Below, piece after piece: positions 43,710 through 52,789 of a stretch of DNA of 64,000 nucleotides. A program made the translations under genes and the position numbers. Every line of letters begins with the position of its first letter. The first letter of the stretch is position 1. The notes under the pieces are model-generated. The model saw only the letters and a program-made list of their open reading frames with translations. It made no database searches and was not told the DNA's origin. Source of the stretch: an uncultured Polaribacter sp. (lineage in GTDB: Bacteria > Bacteroidota > Bacteroidia > Flavobacteriales > Flavobacteriaceae); the NCBI RefSeq assembly GCF_947496195.1, contig NZ_CANMBY010000001.1:310001-374000 (forward strand), written 5' to 3'.

Positions 43710-43773
43710 AATAAAAATTTTGTTTTGTAAAGATACTATCTAAACTTGAAATGAGTTATATACTTGAAATCTT

Positions 43774-43781
43774 TATATTTG
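43774..43781 (+). promoter_or_regulatory. Candidate -7 promoter element before the histidine kinase
   Basis: TATATTTG just upstream of the ATG at 43788; a TTG at 43746 is 25 bases away, longer than usual. Confidence 0.3.
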
Positions 43782-43787
43782 TTTTTA

Positions 43788-44939
43788 ATGAACCTATTCT
43801 CTAATACACTTTTATTTAAAAGGGTTGCTATTGCAGTTTCTTTTGTAATTGTTACACTTATTCTTTGGAATACCTATACTTTTTTTCAAAAGTTTAAGAC
43901 AGAAGAACGTGTAAAAATGGAGATTTTAGCTGAGGCGCAAAAAGAAATAGGTTCTATTTCAGATTTAAATGCTAGTGTTACTTTACCTCTAAAAGTTATA
44001 GAAAACAACAATAGTATTCCTATGATTTTAGTAGATGAAAAAGGTGATATTTTATACACTCAAAATTTAGATTCTATAAAATCTCTAAATCCTAAATACA
44101 TAGAAAAGCAATTGGCTATTATGAAAAATCAAAATGAGCCAATTACCATTTCTTATGATGGAAAAAACAAACAGTTTATTTATTATAAAGATTCAGATTT
44201 ATTAAATAAACTCACCTATTATCCAATAGCTTTAATACTTATTTTAATATTGTTTTTAACAGTAATCTACCTGTTTTATAGTTCTAATAAATCTGCTGAA
44301 ACAAATAGATTATGGACAGGAATGGCTAAAGAAACTGCTCATCAAATAGGGACTCCTTTATCTTCATTATTAGGTTGGATTTCTATTTTAAAAATGGAAA
44401 AAGTTGATGAAACTTATATAGACGAAATAGAAAAGGATGTTTACAGATTAAATACAATTGCCAATCGTTTTTCGAAAATTGGTTCTGTTCCTGAATTAAA
44501 ATCAGAAAATATTATCGCTGTTACCAAGCAAGCTTTTGATTATCTAGAATCTAGAAGTTCTAAACAAATTAGCTTTTCTTTTAAAACTGATGAAAAAGAA
44601 ATAAAGACAAAACTTAATAAAGAATTATTTGGCTGGGTAATCGAAAATCTAATTAAAAATGCCATTGATGCCATGCAAGGCAAAGGAAAATTACACTTAG
44701 AGATTTCTCAAACTCAAAAAAAAGTAAAAATTATAGTTTCTGATACTGGAAAAGGAATGCCTAAAAAACTATTTAAACAAATATTTAAACCAGGTTTTAC
44801 AACAAAAAAACGTGGTTGGGGTTTAGGGTTGTCTCTTTCTAAACGAATTGTAGAAGATTACCACAAAGGAAAAATATTTGTAAAAAAATCTGAACTTGGA
44901 AAAGGAACTGCTTTTCAAATAGTATTGGATAGAATTTAA
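43788..44939 (+). CDS. Orphan membrane sensor histidine kinase
   Basis: A 383-residue kinase starting MNLFSNTLLFKRV (a TTG at 43764 is a less likely start). Two membrane helices, about 12-30 and 145-164, flank a periplasmic sensor region. The H-box is KETAHQIGTPLSSLLGW with the phosphorylated His185; the ATP-binding lobe shows NLIKNAIDAM, DTGKGMP and GWGLGLSLSKRIVE. No HAMP domain and no response regulator gene adjacent, so its partner is elsewhere. The sensor domain is not recognisable. Confidence 0.92.
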   Translation: MNLFSNTLLFKRVAIAVSFVIVTLILWNTYTFFQKFKTEERVKMEILAEAQKEIGSISDLNASVTLPLKVIENNNSIPMILVDEKGDILYTQNLDSIKSLNPKYIEKQLAIMKNQNEPITISYDGKNKQFIYYKDSDLLNKLTYYPIALILILILFLTVIYLFYSSNKSAETNRLWTGMAKETAHQIGTPLSSLLGWISILKMEKVDETYIDEIEKDVYRLNTIANRFSKIGSVPELKSENIIAVTKQAFDYLESRSSKQISFSFKTDEKEIKTKLNKELFGWVIENLIKNAIDAMQGKGKLHLEISQTQKKVKIIVSDTGKGMPKKLFKQIFKPGFTTKKRGWGLGLSLSKRIVEDYHKGKIFVKKSELGKGTAFQIVLDRI

Positions 44940-44947
44940 AATATTTT

Positions 44948-45337
44948 CTATTTAAAGTTTTGAGAGATATTTTTAGCTAATTCAACAAACTCATCAGAAC
45001 TCATCTTTACTTTTTGTTGAAACTGCATATCAGCCATAACATTTATAGGAATTAAATGTACATGTACATGAGGTACCTCTAAGCCAATTACACTCATTCC
45101 AATTCTCTTACAAGCAATTGTTTTTTCTAATGCTTTGGCTACTCTATATGAGAAATCCATTAACGCTGAATACTCGTCTTTAGATAAATCAAAAATCTTA
45201 TTTTCTTCTTTTTTAGGTACAACTAAGGTATGTCCTTTTGCATTTGGGTTAATATCTAAAAAGGCGATAAAATCATTATTTTCTGCAACTTTATAACTAG
45301 GTATTTCTCCGTTTATAATTTTTGTAAATATGCTCAT
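44948..45337 (-). CDS. HIT-family nucleotide hydrolase
   Basis: A 129-residue cytoplasmic protein of the HIT superfamily with the histidine triad H90-V-H92-V-H94 (HVHVHLIP). The opening MSIFTKIINGEIPSYKVAE and ENKIFDL resemble the Hint/HinT branch, which hydrolyses purine nucleoside phosphoramidates. It is downstream of greA, separated by a terminator, and converges on the histidine kinase gene. Confidence 0.93.
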   Translation of the reverse strand: MSIFTKIINGEIPSYKVAENNDFIAFLDINPNAKGHTLVVPKKEENKIFDLSKDEYSALMDFSYRVAKALEKTIACKRIGMSVIGLEVPHVHVHLIPINVMADMQFQQKVKMSSDEFVELAKNISQNFK

Positions 45338-45360
45338 GATTTGTTGTTTTTAGTAAAAAT

Positions 45361-45390
45361 AAAAAACGCTTTGCATTTGCAAAGCGTTTC
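45361..45390 (-). terminator. Terminator of greA
   Basis: AAACGCTTTGC (45364-45374), loop ATTT, GCAAAGCGTTT (45379-45389). On the minus strand it is followed by TTTTTT and a further T run, fitting greA termination. Confidence 0.85.
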
Positions 45391-45409
45391 ATGAATATCT
45401 TTTGTTTTT

Positions 45410-45883
45410 TTACCTAGAAATTTCTAAAATTTCAAATTTCATAATTCCATTTGGCACTTGAATTTCTGCAATATCACCCACTTTTTTTCCAAGTAATCCT
45501 TTTCCAATTGGAGAGTTTACAGATAGTTTTCCATTTCTAACATCAGTTTCAGAATCTGCAACCAATCTATAAGAAAACTCCATTCCGTTTGTAGTATTTT
45601 TAATCTTTACATTAGAATGAATTAAAATCTTAGATGTATCTAATTGACTTTCATCTAAAATTCTTGCATTTGCGATTACATTTTTCAGTTTTGCAATTTT
45701 TGTCTCTAAATGAGATTGTTCTTCTTTTGCTGCATGATATTCTGCATTCTCACTCAAATCACCTTTATCTCTTGCATCAGATATTTCTTGAGTTACTCTT
45801 GGTCTTTCAACTTGCTCAAGATGAACCAATTCATCTTTCAATTTCTTTAATCCTTCTGGTGAATAATAAGATATGTTACTCAT
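45410..45883 (-). CDS. greA: Transcription elongation factor GreA
   Basis: Rescues backtracked RNA polymerase by stimulating transcript cleavage. The 157 residues form the N-terminal coiled coil with DARDKGDLSENAEYHAAKEEQ (tip acidic residues Asp and Glu) and the C-terminal FKBP-like domain ending SPIGKGLLGKKVGDIAEIQVP. Standard length. An 8-bp inverted repeat (45905-45912 with 45926-45933) lies in the leader region upstream. Confidence 0.96.
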   Translation of the reverse strand: MSNISYYSPEGLKKLKDELVHLEQVERPRVTQEISDARDKGDLSENAEYHAAKEEQSHLETKIAKLKNVIANARILDESQLDTSKILIHSNVKIKNTTNGMEFSYRLVADSETDVRNGKLSVNSPIGKGLLGKKVGDIAEIQVPNGIMKFEILEISR

Positions 45884-45997
45884 AATAATTCTATTTAAAA
45901 TAAAAATCTCATCGCCAAAATAGGAATGAGATTAGACTACAAATGTACAAAATATTTGTAAATTGGCATCGTTATTAGCACTAAACTACTGCTACTT

Positions 45998-46414
45998 ATG
46001 TTTAAAAAAATAATATTACTTTTTGGCTTAATTGTATTATCAAACTGTTCTTCTAACGAAAATTTAGCAAACTGTATACAGTCTTTACCTTTAAGTGTAA
46101 ATGCAGATTTAAATAACCCTAATTTAATAAATGCACAAGTTCCTGGAGGACATGCAGAAATTGCTGGTGGCAATAAAGGCCTAATATTATTTAATAAAAA
46201 CGGAACAGATTTTGTTGCTTTTGATAGATTATGCCCAGCAAGTGACTGTAATTCTCCTATGACTTTTGAAAACAGATTGTTAAAGTGTTCTTGTGATAAT
46301 AGTACTTACAGTGTAGACTTTGGTGGTGCTCCTCAAACAAACGGATTTGAATGTCCAGCAATCGAATATAGAGTTCTAAGAAATGGTAGTTCAATAAGAA
46401 TAACTAATTTTTAG
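45998..46414 (+). CDS. Rieske-like lipoprotein lacking histidine ligands
   Basis: A 138-residue lipoprotein: lipobox LSNC with Cys17. The Rieske boxes are recognisable: box I CPASDC (Cys79, Cys84) and box II CSCDN (Cys97, Cys99). The two cluster-ligand histidines expected in CxH and CxxH-type positions are Ala81 and Asp100, while the other conserved residues, such as FGGAPQ, are kept. So a 2Fe-2S Rieske cluster with normal ligands cannot form; another cluster, a structural role or a disulfide pair is possible. I recall similar His-less homologues in Flavobacteriia, so it may be a family. Confidence 0.78.
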   Translation: MFKKIILLFGLIVLSNCSSNENLANCIQSLPLSVNADLNNPNLINAQVPGGHAEIAGGNKGLILFNKNGTDFVAFDRLCPASDCNSPMTFENRLLKCSCDNSTYSVDFGGAPQTNGFECPAIEYRVLRNGSSIRITNF

Positions 46415-46470
46415 GCAAACTCCTTAATCTTGCTTATTTTTGCTTAGAATCAATAAATCTATAAGCAATC

Positions 46471-47628
46471 GTGCAAAATTATTTTTCTTCAAATTTTAAA
46501 TTAGGTGTTTTAGGAGGTGGACAGTTAGGCAGAATGTTGCTTACTGAAACTCAAAAATTCGATATTCATACTTCTATTTTAGATGCAAGTCCATCTGCAC
46601 CCTGTGCAGAAATTTGTAATACTTTTGTAATTGGTGATTTATTAGATTTTGATGCGGTTTATAATTTTGGTAAAACTGTTGATTTACTAACAGTAGAAAT
46701 AGAAAAGGTAAACATAGACGCTCTTGATAAGTTAGATGAAGAAGGGTTAACCATATACCCAAAACCTAAAGACTTACGAATTATACAAAGTAAAGCAAGA
46801 CAAAAGCACTTTTATTTTGATCATCAAATAAAAACAGCCCCTTTTTCTCATTTTGCATTTTTAGAAGAATTACAACATTGTGTAGAAAATAGCATAATTG
46901 ATTTTCCTTTTGTATGGAAAGCTGCACGTTTTGGTTATGATGGAAATGGAGTTAAAATCGTTAGAAATTATGAAGATTTAGTTTCATTACCAAAAGTTGA
47001 ATGTATTACAGAAGAACTTATTCCTTTTAAAAATGAATTAGCAGTAATTGTGGCTAGAAATGCTAAAGGTGAAACTAAAACTTATCCTGTAGTTGAAATG
47101 GAATTTCATCCAGAAGCAAACCAAGTAGAATATGTAATTTGCCCTGCAAGAATTGAAGATGCTGTTGCTAAAAAAGCCCAAGAAACAGCACTTAAAGTTG
47201 TAAATGAATTAAATTTTATTGGACTTCTTGCTGTAGAAATGTTTCAAACTGAAACCAATGAAATTTTAGTAAATGAGGTAGCTCCAAGAACTCACAATTC
47301 TGGTCATTATTCTATAGAAGCGAGTTATACTAGTCAATTTGAGCAACATTTACGTGCTATTTTAAATCTTCCTTTAGGAAATACAGATAGTAAAGTTGCA
47401 GGGATTATGGTAAATTTAGTAGGTGCTGAAGGATTTTCTGGTGATGTGATTTATGAAAATATTGAAGAAGTTTTACAGATTGATGGAGTAACACCTCATA
47501 TTTATGGAAAAAAAGAAACACGTCCTTTTCGTAAAATGGGTCATGTAACTATTGTAAATGAAGACGTAAACAAGGCCAGAGAAATAGCACAAAAAGTTAA
47601 AGAAACAATAAGAGTAATTGCAAAGTAA
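46471..47628 (+). CDS. purK: N5-carboxyaminoimidazole ribonucleotide synthetase
   Basis: ATP-grasp enzyme that carboxylates AIR to N5-CAIR in purine synthesis. LGVLGGGQLGRML (about 11-23) is the N-terminal nucleotide-binding motif; the ATP-grasp domain shows FVWKAARFGYDGNGV and EVAPRTHNSGHYSIEA. Start is GTG 46471, length 385, typical. Its substrate partner purE lies 82 bp downstream, separated by a REP-like palindrome. Confidence 0.96.
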   Translation: MQNYFSSNFKLGVLGGGQLGRMLLTETQKFDIHTSILDASPSAPCAEICNTFVIGDLLDFDAVYNFGKTVDLLTVEIEKVNIDALDKLDEEGLTIYPKPKDLRIIQSKARQKHFYFDHQIKTAPFSHFAFLEELQHCVENSIIDFPFVWKAARFGYDGNGVKIVRNYEDLVSLPKVECITEELIPFKNELAVIVARNAKGETKTYPVVEMEFHPEANQVEYVICPARIEDAVAKKAQETALKVVNELNFIGLLAVEMFQTETNEILVNEVAPRTHNSGHYSIEASYTSQFEQHLRAILNLPLGNTDSKVAGIMVNLVGAEGFSGDVIYENIEEVLQIDGVTPHIYGKKETRPFRKMGHVTIVNEDVNKAREIAQKVKETIRVIAK

Positions 47629-47636
47629 TTGCAATT

Positions 47637-47697
47637 AAGTTGAACTTGGTTCAGCTTCTGAAAATAAAAATAACAGATCCTGAAACACGTTCAGGAT
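47637..47697. repeat. REP-like double palindrome between purK and purE
   Basis: Two hairpins: AAGTTGAAC (47637-47645), loop TTG, GTTCAGCTT (47649-47657), with one G-U-type pair; and ATCCTGAA (47677-47684), loop ACACG, TTCAGGAT (47690-47697). Both share the core CTGAA/TTCAG. I recall the second type as dispersed in many Flavobacteriaceae genomes. Copy number elsewhere cannot be seen here. Confidence 0.7.
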
Positions 47698-47710
47698 AAA
47701 TCTAAGATTT

Positions 47711-48190
47711 ATGGTAGGAATAATAATGGGAAGCGATTCTGATCTTCCAATAATGCAAGAAGCAATAGATGTTTTAGAAAGTATGGATATTCAAATAGAA
47801 GTAGATATTGTTTCTGCTCACAGAACTCCAGAAAAATTATTTGACTATGCTAAAAACGCACATAAAAGAGGTATAAAAGTTATCATTGCAGGTGCAGGAG
47901 GTGCTGCTCATTTACCAGGTATGGTTGCAAGTATGAGTCCTTTACCAGTAATTGGTGTGCCAGTAAAAAGTAGAAATTCTATAGATGGTTGGGATTCTGT
48001 ATTATCTATTCTTCAAATGCCTGGAGGTGTACCTGTGGCTACAGTAGCTTTAGATGGTGCAAAAAATGCAGGAATTTTAGCAGCTCAAATTATTGGTGCA
48101 TCAGATAAATGTGTTTTAGATAAAATTATAGCCTACAAAGAAGGCTTAAAAATAAAAGTTGAAAAGGCTTCAGAACGTGTAAAAAAATAA
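47711..48190 (+). CDS. purE: N5-carboxyaminoimidazole ribonucleotide mutase
   Basis: Converts N5-CAIR to CAIR, the step after PurK. The 159-residue class I enzyme has MGSDSDLPIMQEA near the start, the catalytic AHRTPEKLF segment and AGAGGAAHLPGMVAS. It completes the purK-purE pair and is followed by the M3 peptidase. Confidence 0.97.
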   Translation: MVGIIMGSDSDLPIMQEAIDVLESMDIQIEVDIVSAHRTPEKLFDYAKNAHKRGIKVIIAGAGGAAHLPGMVASMSPLPVIGVPVKSRNSIDGWDSVLSILQMPGGVPVATVALDGAKNAGILAAQIIGASDKCVLDKIIAYKEGLKIKVEKASERVKK

Positions 48191-48240
48191 CTTTTTACAA
48201 TCAACTTTTTTAAATAACTATTCAAATTCACTTTTTTAAA

Positions 48241-50262
48241 ATGAATCCATTATTACAACCTTTTGATAAAGCTCCTTTTCAACAAATTAAAAGTGAGCAC
48301 TATAAACCTGCAATTAAAGAAGCGATTGCTTTAGCAAAGGCAGAAATTGACCAAATTGTAAATAATACTGATACACCAACTTTTGAAAACACAACAGTTG
48401 CCCTAGATTTTACAGGTGAAAAACTAAATAGAATAACTTCTATATTTTTCAACTTAAACTCTGCAGAAACAAATGACGAAATTCAAAAAATAGCACAAGA
48501 AGTTTCTCCATGGTTAAGTGAATTTAGAAATGACATCACCTTAAATGAAGCGCTTTTTAAAAGAGTAAAATCTGTTTTTGATAATAAAGAAAATCTGGAA
48601 TTAACTCCAGAACAATCTATGTTATTAGAAAAACAATACAAAGGTTTTGCAAGAAATGGGGCAAATTTAAATGATGATGATAAAGCAAAACTTAGAGCAA
48701 TAGACACAAAACTTTCTAAACTCTCTTTACAGTTTGGAGAAAATGTGTTAGCAGAAACCAATGCTTTTGAATTACATCTTATAGATGAAAATGATTTATC
48801 TGGTTTACCTGAATCTGCTAAAGAAGCTGCACATCAATTAGCAAAAGAAAATAATAAAGAAGGCTGGATTTTCACCTTAGATTATCCAAGCTACATCCCT
48901 TTTATGACCTATGCTGATAATAGAGATTTGAGAAAAAAGTTAGCTCTTGCATTTGGAAGTAAAGGATTTCAAAACAATGAAAACAATAATGAAAAAATTG
49001 TTTTAGATATTGTAAATCTTCGTCATCAAAGAGCCAATTTACTAGGATATAAAACACATGCGCATTTTGTTTTAGAAGAACGAATGGCAGAAACTCCAGA
49101 AAAAGTAATTGAGTTTTCTAATAATTTGCTAGAAAAAGCCAAACCAGCTGCACTAAGAGAATTTAAAAACTTAGAAAATTACGCTAAGAAACTTGATAAT
49201 ATAGATCAATTGCAAAAATGGGATGGAGCCTATTATTCAGAAAAATTAAAGAAAGAGTTATTTGATTTAGATCAAGAAATCTTAAAACCTTATTTTAAAT
49301 TAGAGAATGTAATTGATGGTGTTTTTGAAGTAGCAACCAGACTTTTTGATTTGCATTTTAAAGAGGTTTTTAATGTTGAAAAATATCATGAAGATGTAAA
49401 AACTTATGATGTTACTGATAAAGAGGGAAATTATGTGTCGCTTTTTTATGCAGACTTTCATCCTAGAAAAGGAAAACGTAATGGTGCTTGGATGACAAGC
49501 TATAAATCACAACAAATTAAAAACGGTGTAAACGAAAGACCTCATGTTTCTATTGTCTGTAATTTTACAAAACCGACCAAAACAAAACCTTCTTTATTAA
49601 CTTTTAATGAAGTTACTACACTGTTTCACGAATTTGGGCATGCTTTACATGGTATGTTAGCAAACACGACATATAACAGTTTATCTGGTACTTCTGTTTC
49701 TTGGGATTTTGTAGAATTACCAAGTCAAGTTTTAGAAAATTGGTGTTATGAAAAAGAAGCTTTAGAGTTATTTGCAAAACACTATGAAACTGGTGAAGTA
49801 ATTCCTATGAAATTTGTAGAAAAAATAAAAGAATCTGCAAGTTTTCATGAAGGCATGCAAACTTTACGTCAGTTAAGTTTTGGCTTATTAGATATGCAAT
49901 GGCATAGTCAAAATCCTTCTGAAATTACCTCTGTAAAAGATTTTGAAAATAATGCGTTTTCTGAAACAAAATTGTATCCAGATGTAGCAGAAAACTGCAT
50001 GAGTACATCTTTTTCTCATATTTTTCAAGGAGGCTATTCTTCTGGTTACTATTCATATAAATGGGCAGAAGTTTTAGATGCTGATGCATTTGAATTCTTT
50101 TTAGAAAAAGGTATTTTTAATAAAGAAGTAGCATCAAAATTTAAAGACAATGTGCTTTCTAAAGGAGGTACAGAAAAACCAATGCAATTGTATAAACGTT
50201 TTAGAGGAAAAGAGCCAAAACCAGACGCTTTACTAAAAAGAGCTGGGTTGTTAAGTGATTAA
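48241..50262 (+). CDS. M3-family zinc oligopeptidase (Dcp-like)
   Basis: A 673-residue zinc metallopeptidase of the M3A type (dipeptidyl carboxypeptidase/oligopeptidase A). The zinc motif HEFGH is at residues 463-467 with a downstream Glu (SWDFVELPSQ) as third ligand. No signal peptide is present, so it is probably cytoplasmic and degrades short peptides. Start MNPLLQPFDKAPF and end with RFRGKEPKPDALLKRAG are typical of Dcp. Located 51 bp after purE. Confidence 0.95.
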   Translation: MNPLLQPFDKAPFQQIKSEHYKPAIKEAIALAKAEIDQIVNNTDTPTFENTTVALDFTGEKLNRITSIFFNLNSAETNDEIQKIAQEVSPWLSEFRNDITLNEALFKRVKSVFDNKENLELTPEQSMLLEKQYKGFARNGANLNDDDKAKLRAIDTKLSKLSLQFGENVLAETNAFELHLIDENDLSGLPESAKEAAHQLAKENNKEGWIFTLDYPSYIPFMTYADNRDLRKKLALAFGSKGFQNNENNNEKIVLDIVNLRHQRANLLGYKTHAHFVLEERMAETPEKVIEFSNNLLEKAKPAALREFKNLENYAKKLDNIDQLQKWDGAYYSEKLKKELFDLDQEILKPYFKLENVIDGVFEVATRLFDLHFKEVFNVEKYHEDVKTYDVTDKEGNYVSLFYADFHPRKGKRNGAWMTSYKSQQIKNGVNERPHVSIVCNFTKPTKTKPSLLTFNEVTTLFHEFGHALHGMLANTTYNSLSGTSVSWDFVELPSQVLENWCYEKEALELFAKHYETGEVIPMKFVEKIKESASFHEGMQTLRQLSFGLLDMQWHSQNPSEITSVKDFENNAFSETKLYPDVAENCMSTSFSHIFQGGYSSGYYSYKWAEVLDADAFEFFLEKGIFNKEVASKFKDNVLSKGGTEKPMQLYKRFRGKEPKPDALLKRAGLLSD

Positions 50263-50285
50263 AACTAATTAACAAAAAATAAACT

Positions 50286-50333
50286 AAAATCGGTTTTTGA
50301 ATAAGTATTTTTAGCTTATGAAAAACCGATTTT
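50286..50333 (+). terminator. Terminator-like hairpin containing the next gene's start codon
   Basis: AAAATCGGTTTTT (50286-50298) pairs exactly with AAAAACCGATTTT (50321-50333); an inner ATAAG/CTTAT pair (50301-50305 with 50315-50319) extends it. A T-rich run follows. The ATG of the next gene is at 50318-50320, inside the right side. It may end the M3 peptidase transcript or control the next gene. Confidence 0.7.
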
Positions 50334-51535
50334 TATTTTTATTTATTTTATCAAGCTTCACTTTGTGGTGTCAAACTACTATAAAAGGTACTATTTATGA
50401 TAAAAATGGTGTTTTAGAAAATGTTGCAGTTTATCTTAATAATACCATGTTTGGCACAACAACAGATGTTAAGGGAGAATTTGAACTACAAGTAAAAGAA
50501 GGGCAATATGAACTTATAGTATCTTATTTAGGTTATAAAAAAATTGTATACTCCTTAAATACATCAAACTATACAAAGCCATTAACTTTTGTTTTAGAAG
50601 AAGAAGAAAATGTTTTAGATGAAATTGTCATTAAAAAGATAGTTTATGATGAGGAATGGAAATATAATTTACAAGCTTTTAAAGACGGTTTTTTAGGAAG
50701 AACATCACTTTCTAAAGACTGTGAAATTAAAAATAAAGAGGTAATATTTTTTGATTTTAACAGAAAGGAAAATAAGCTGGAAGCTTTTGCTAAAAAACCA
50801 CTAAAAATAAAACACAAAGCATTAGGTTACATCATCACTTTTGAACTAGAAAGTTTTGTAAGAACCAATGATTATATCACTTATCTAGGTTACACTAGAT
50901 ACGAAGAAATGAAAGGTGGTAATCGAAAACAAAAACGTTGGAAAAAAAATAGATTAATTGCTTATAAAGGTTCTCAGGTTCATTTTTATAAATCTTTAAT
51001 AAATGACACTTTCACCAAAGAAGGTTACATTATTAATCAGTTTAAAAGAGTAGAAAATCCTGAGAGACCTACTGAACAAGAAATACAAAAAGCACGTGAA
51101 TTATTAAGATTAAATAGAAATTTTAATCTTGATTTTTCTAAAAAAATTGTAACTCCATTAACTTCTTTAGATTCAGCATTAGTTACTGTCAGAAAAGCAA
51201 GATTACCAAAGTTTAAAGATTATTTATACAAATCTAAATTAAAGAAAGATGAAGTAATCTCTTTTAAAAACAATACAAAAACACTAACTTTTGACAATAA
51301 TTTAAGTATTGTTTATACAAATGAAAAAGAAGAAGAAGGGTATATTTTAAGAAATGTATTTAGTAAAAAAAGAGAAGCAACCTACCAAACTTCTTCAATT
51401 ATTCCATTAGAAAAAAATATTGTTTTAGATAAAAGCGGAATCTTGATAAAACCTTTAAGTGTTTTTTATGAAGGCTATTGGTCTTATGAAAAATTTGCAC
51501 ATGCATTGCCTTTAGATTACGAACCTACATATTAG
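50318..51535 (+). CDS. CarboxypepD_reg-like domain exported protein
   Basis: A 405-residue exported protein. The signal peptide (MKNRFLFLFILSSFTLWCQ) uses the ATG at 50318, and no later start keeps it. A carboxypeptidase regulatory-like beta-sandwich spans about 21-95 (TIKGTIYDKNGVLENVAV and GTTTDVKGEFEL), followed by LDEIVIKKI, a linker element seen before TonB plugs, but no plug or barrel follows. The rest, from about 110, is a beta-rich region of unknown function. Its first codons lie in a terminator-like hairpin. Its end overlaps a convergent glycosyltransferase gene by 11 bp. Confidence 0.8.
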   Translation: MKNRFLFLFILSSFTLWCQTTIKGTIYDKNGVLENVAVYLNNTMFGTTTDVKGEFELQVKEGQYELIVSYLGYKKIVYSLNTSNYTKPLTFVLEEEENVLDEIVIKKIVYDEEWKYNLQAFKDGFLGRTSLSKDCEIKNKEVIFFDFNRKENKLEAFAKKPLKIKHKALGYIITFELESFVRTNDYITYLGYTRYEEMKGGNRKQKRWKKNRLIAYKGSQVHFYKSLINDTFTKEGYIINQFKRVENPERPTEQEIQKARELLRLNRNFNLDFSKKIVTPLTSLDSALVTVRKARLPKFKDYLYKSKLKKDEVISFKNNTKTLTFDNNLSIVYTNEKEEEGYILRNVFSKKREATYQTSSIIPLEKNIVLDKSGILIKPLSVFYEGYWSYEKFAHALPLDYEPTY

Positions 51536-52769
51536 GTTTATTCTTTTCCTCTATCCATTTATTCATATATTTTGTGGCTTGTAAAGTTTGATGCTGTAAT
51601 AATCTCCCTAAAAAATTCTTGGTTCTGTGCTGTTCTATAGTTACTTGCAATTGTTTAATTCTATTGATGAATGGAAGCTCTAATTTGTCTTTATCATAAA
51701 TTTGATTGATAATTTCAATTCCGTTTTTTTGAGATTGTTCCCAACTATTTTTGTTGGTATATAATTCAATCGCTTTTTTAGCAAATTGTTTGTAGTCATT
51801 TTCTATAAAACCATTCCAAGATAAATTTTCATGCATCCCTTCTGCTCCAATTTTTGAAGTAATTGAGGGTGTACCACAAATCATGGCTTCTGTTAATTTT
51901 CCTTTAATTCCTGCCCCAAAATTTAAAGGAGCTAAAACTACTCTTGCCTTAGAAATTACAGATTTAGAATTCTTTGCAAACCCTTTTATTAAAAATCCTT
52001 CTTTAGCATTATCTAACTCTTTTATTTGTTGATTTACATACGCTCCATAAATATGCATTTCTGCATTTGGTAGTTGTTTTTTTATGGTACTCCAAATTTG
52101 TTTTTTTAGAGTTACAACAGCATCTATATTAGGTTTATGATAAAAATTACCTATAAATACAAAGCCTTTTCTATCTTCAAAAGATTGCCATTTTTGGGTT
52201 TTACTTGCATCAATTTTATTGAATAAAAAAGGCAAATAATACAATAAAGATTCATCAATTTTGAAGAGATTTTTTAACAATTCCATTTCGTAAGATGAAA
52301 TAATTAAAGATAAATCACAACGTAAAATAGCAGCAATTTCTCTTTTAGTGTCTTCCGCTTTTAAAAGTGCTTCGTTAGAAAAATCCTCTCCTTTTTTATA
52401 TTGTTGATGACGAACTTTACGTAAAAAATGTAAATCTTCTGTATCTAAAATTCGTAAAGCATTTGGGCAATGTTCAGCAACTCTCCATCCAAATTGTTCT
52501 TCAATCATAAAGCGATCGAACATAACAATAGTGGGTTGCAATTCGTTTAAAAAATCATCAAAAGAAGATGAGTTTAATTGTATAGAAACCTCTTTAACAC
52601 CTAACTCAGTTAAAGAGGTTTCTTTAGTAGATTTTTGAGAGGCACATGCAAAAGTAACTTGCCAATGTTGAGCTAAAAAAAGTTTAATTAATTGTAACAT
52701 TCTTCCACCTGCTGCAGAAGAATTGGGTTCTACCCAAACTGTACCAATAATTAAGACGTGTTGATTCAA
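51525..52769 (-). CDS. Glycosyltransferase, GT4-like
   Basis: A 414-residue GT-B fold glycosyltransferase. N-terminal WVEPNSSAAGGRMLQLIKLF has the acceptor-side Gly-rich loop. The C-terminal half shows FVFIGNFYHKPNIDAV and the GAGIKGKLTEAMICGTPSI donor motif. Start is TTG 52769. It is a single gene, with no neighbouring polysaccharide cluster, so its product is unknown. The order of motifs resembles glycosyltransferases that act on surface glycans. Confidence 0.8.
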   Translation of the reverse strand: MNQHVLIIGTVWVEPNSSAAGGRMLQLIKLFLAQHWQVTFACASQKSTKETSLTELGVKEVSIQLNSSSFDDFLNELQPTIVMFDRFMIEEQFGWRVAEHCPNALRILDTEDLHFLRKVRHQQYKKGEDFSNEALLKAEDTKREIAAILRCDLSLIISSYEMELLKNLFKIDESLLYYLPFLFNKIDASKTQKWQSFEDRKGFVFIGNFYHKPNIDAVVTLKKQIWSTIKKQLPNAEMHIYGAYVNQQIKELDNAKEGFLIKGFAKNSKSVISKARVVLAPLNFGAGIKGKLTEAMICGTPSITSKIGAEGMHENLSWNGFIENDYKQFAKKAIELYTNKNSWEQSQKNGIEIINQIYDKDKLELPFINRIKQLQVTIEQHRTKNFLGRLLQHQTLQATKYMNKWIEEKNKPNM

Positions 52770-52789
52770 AATTGTTGTTGAGTAACTAT

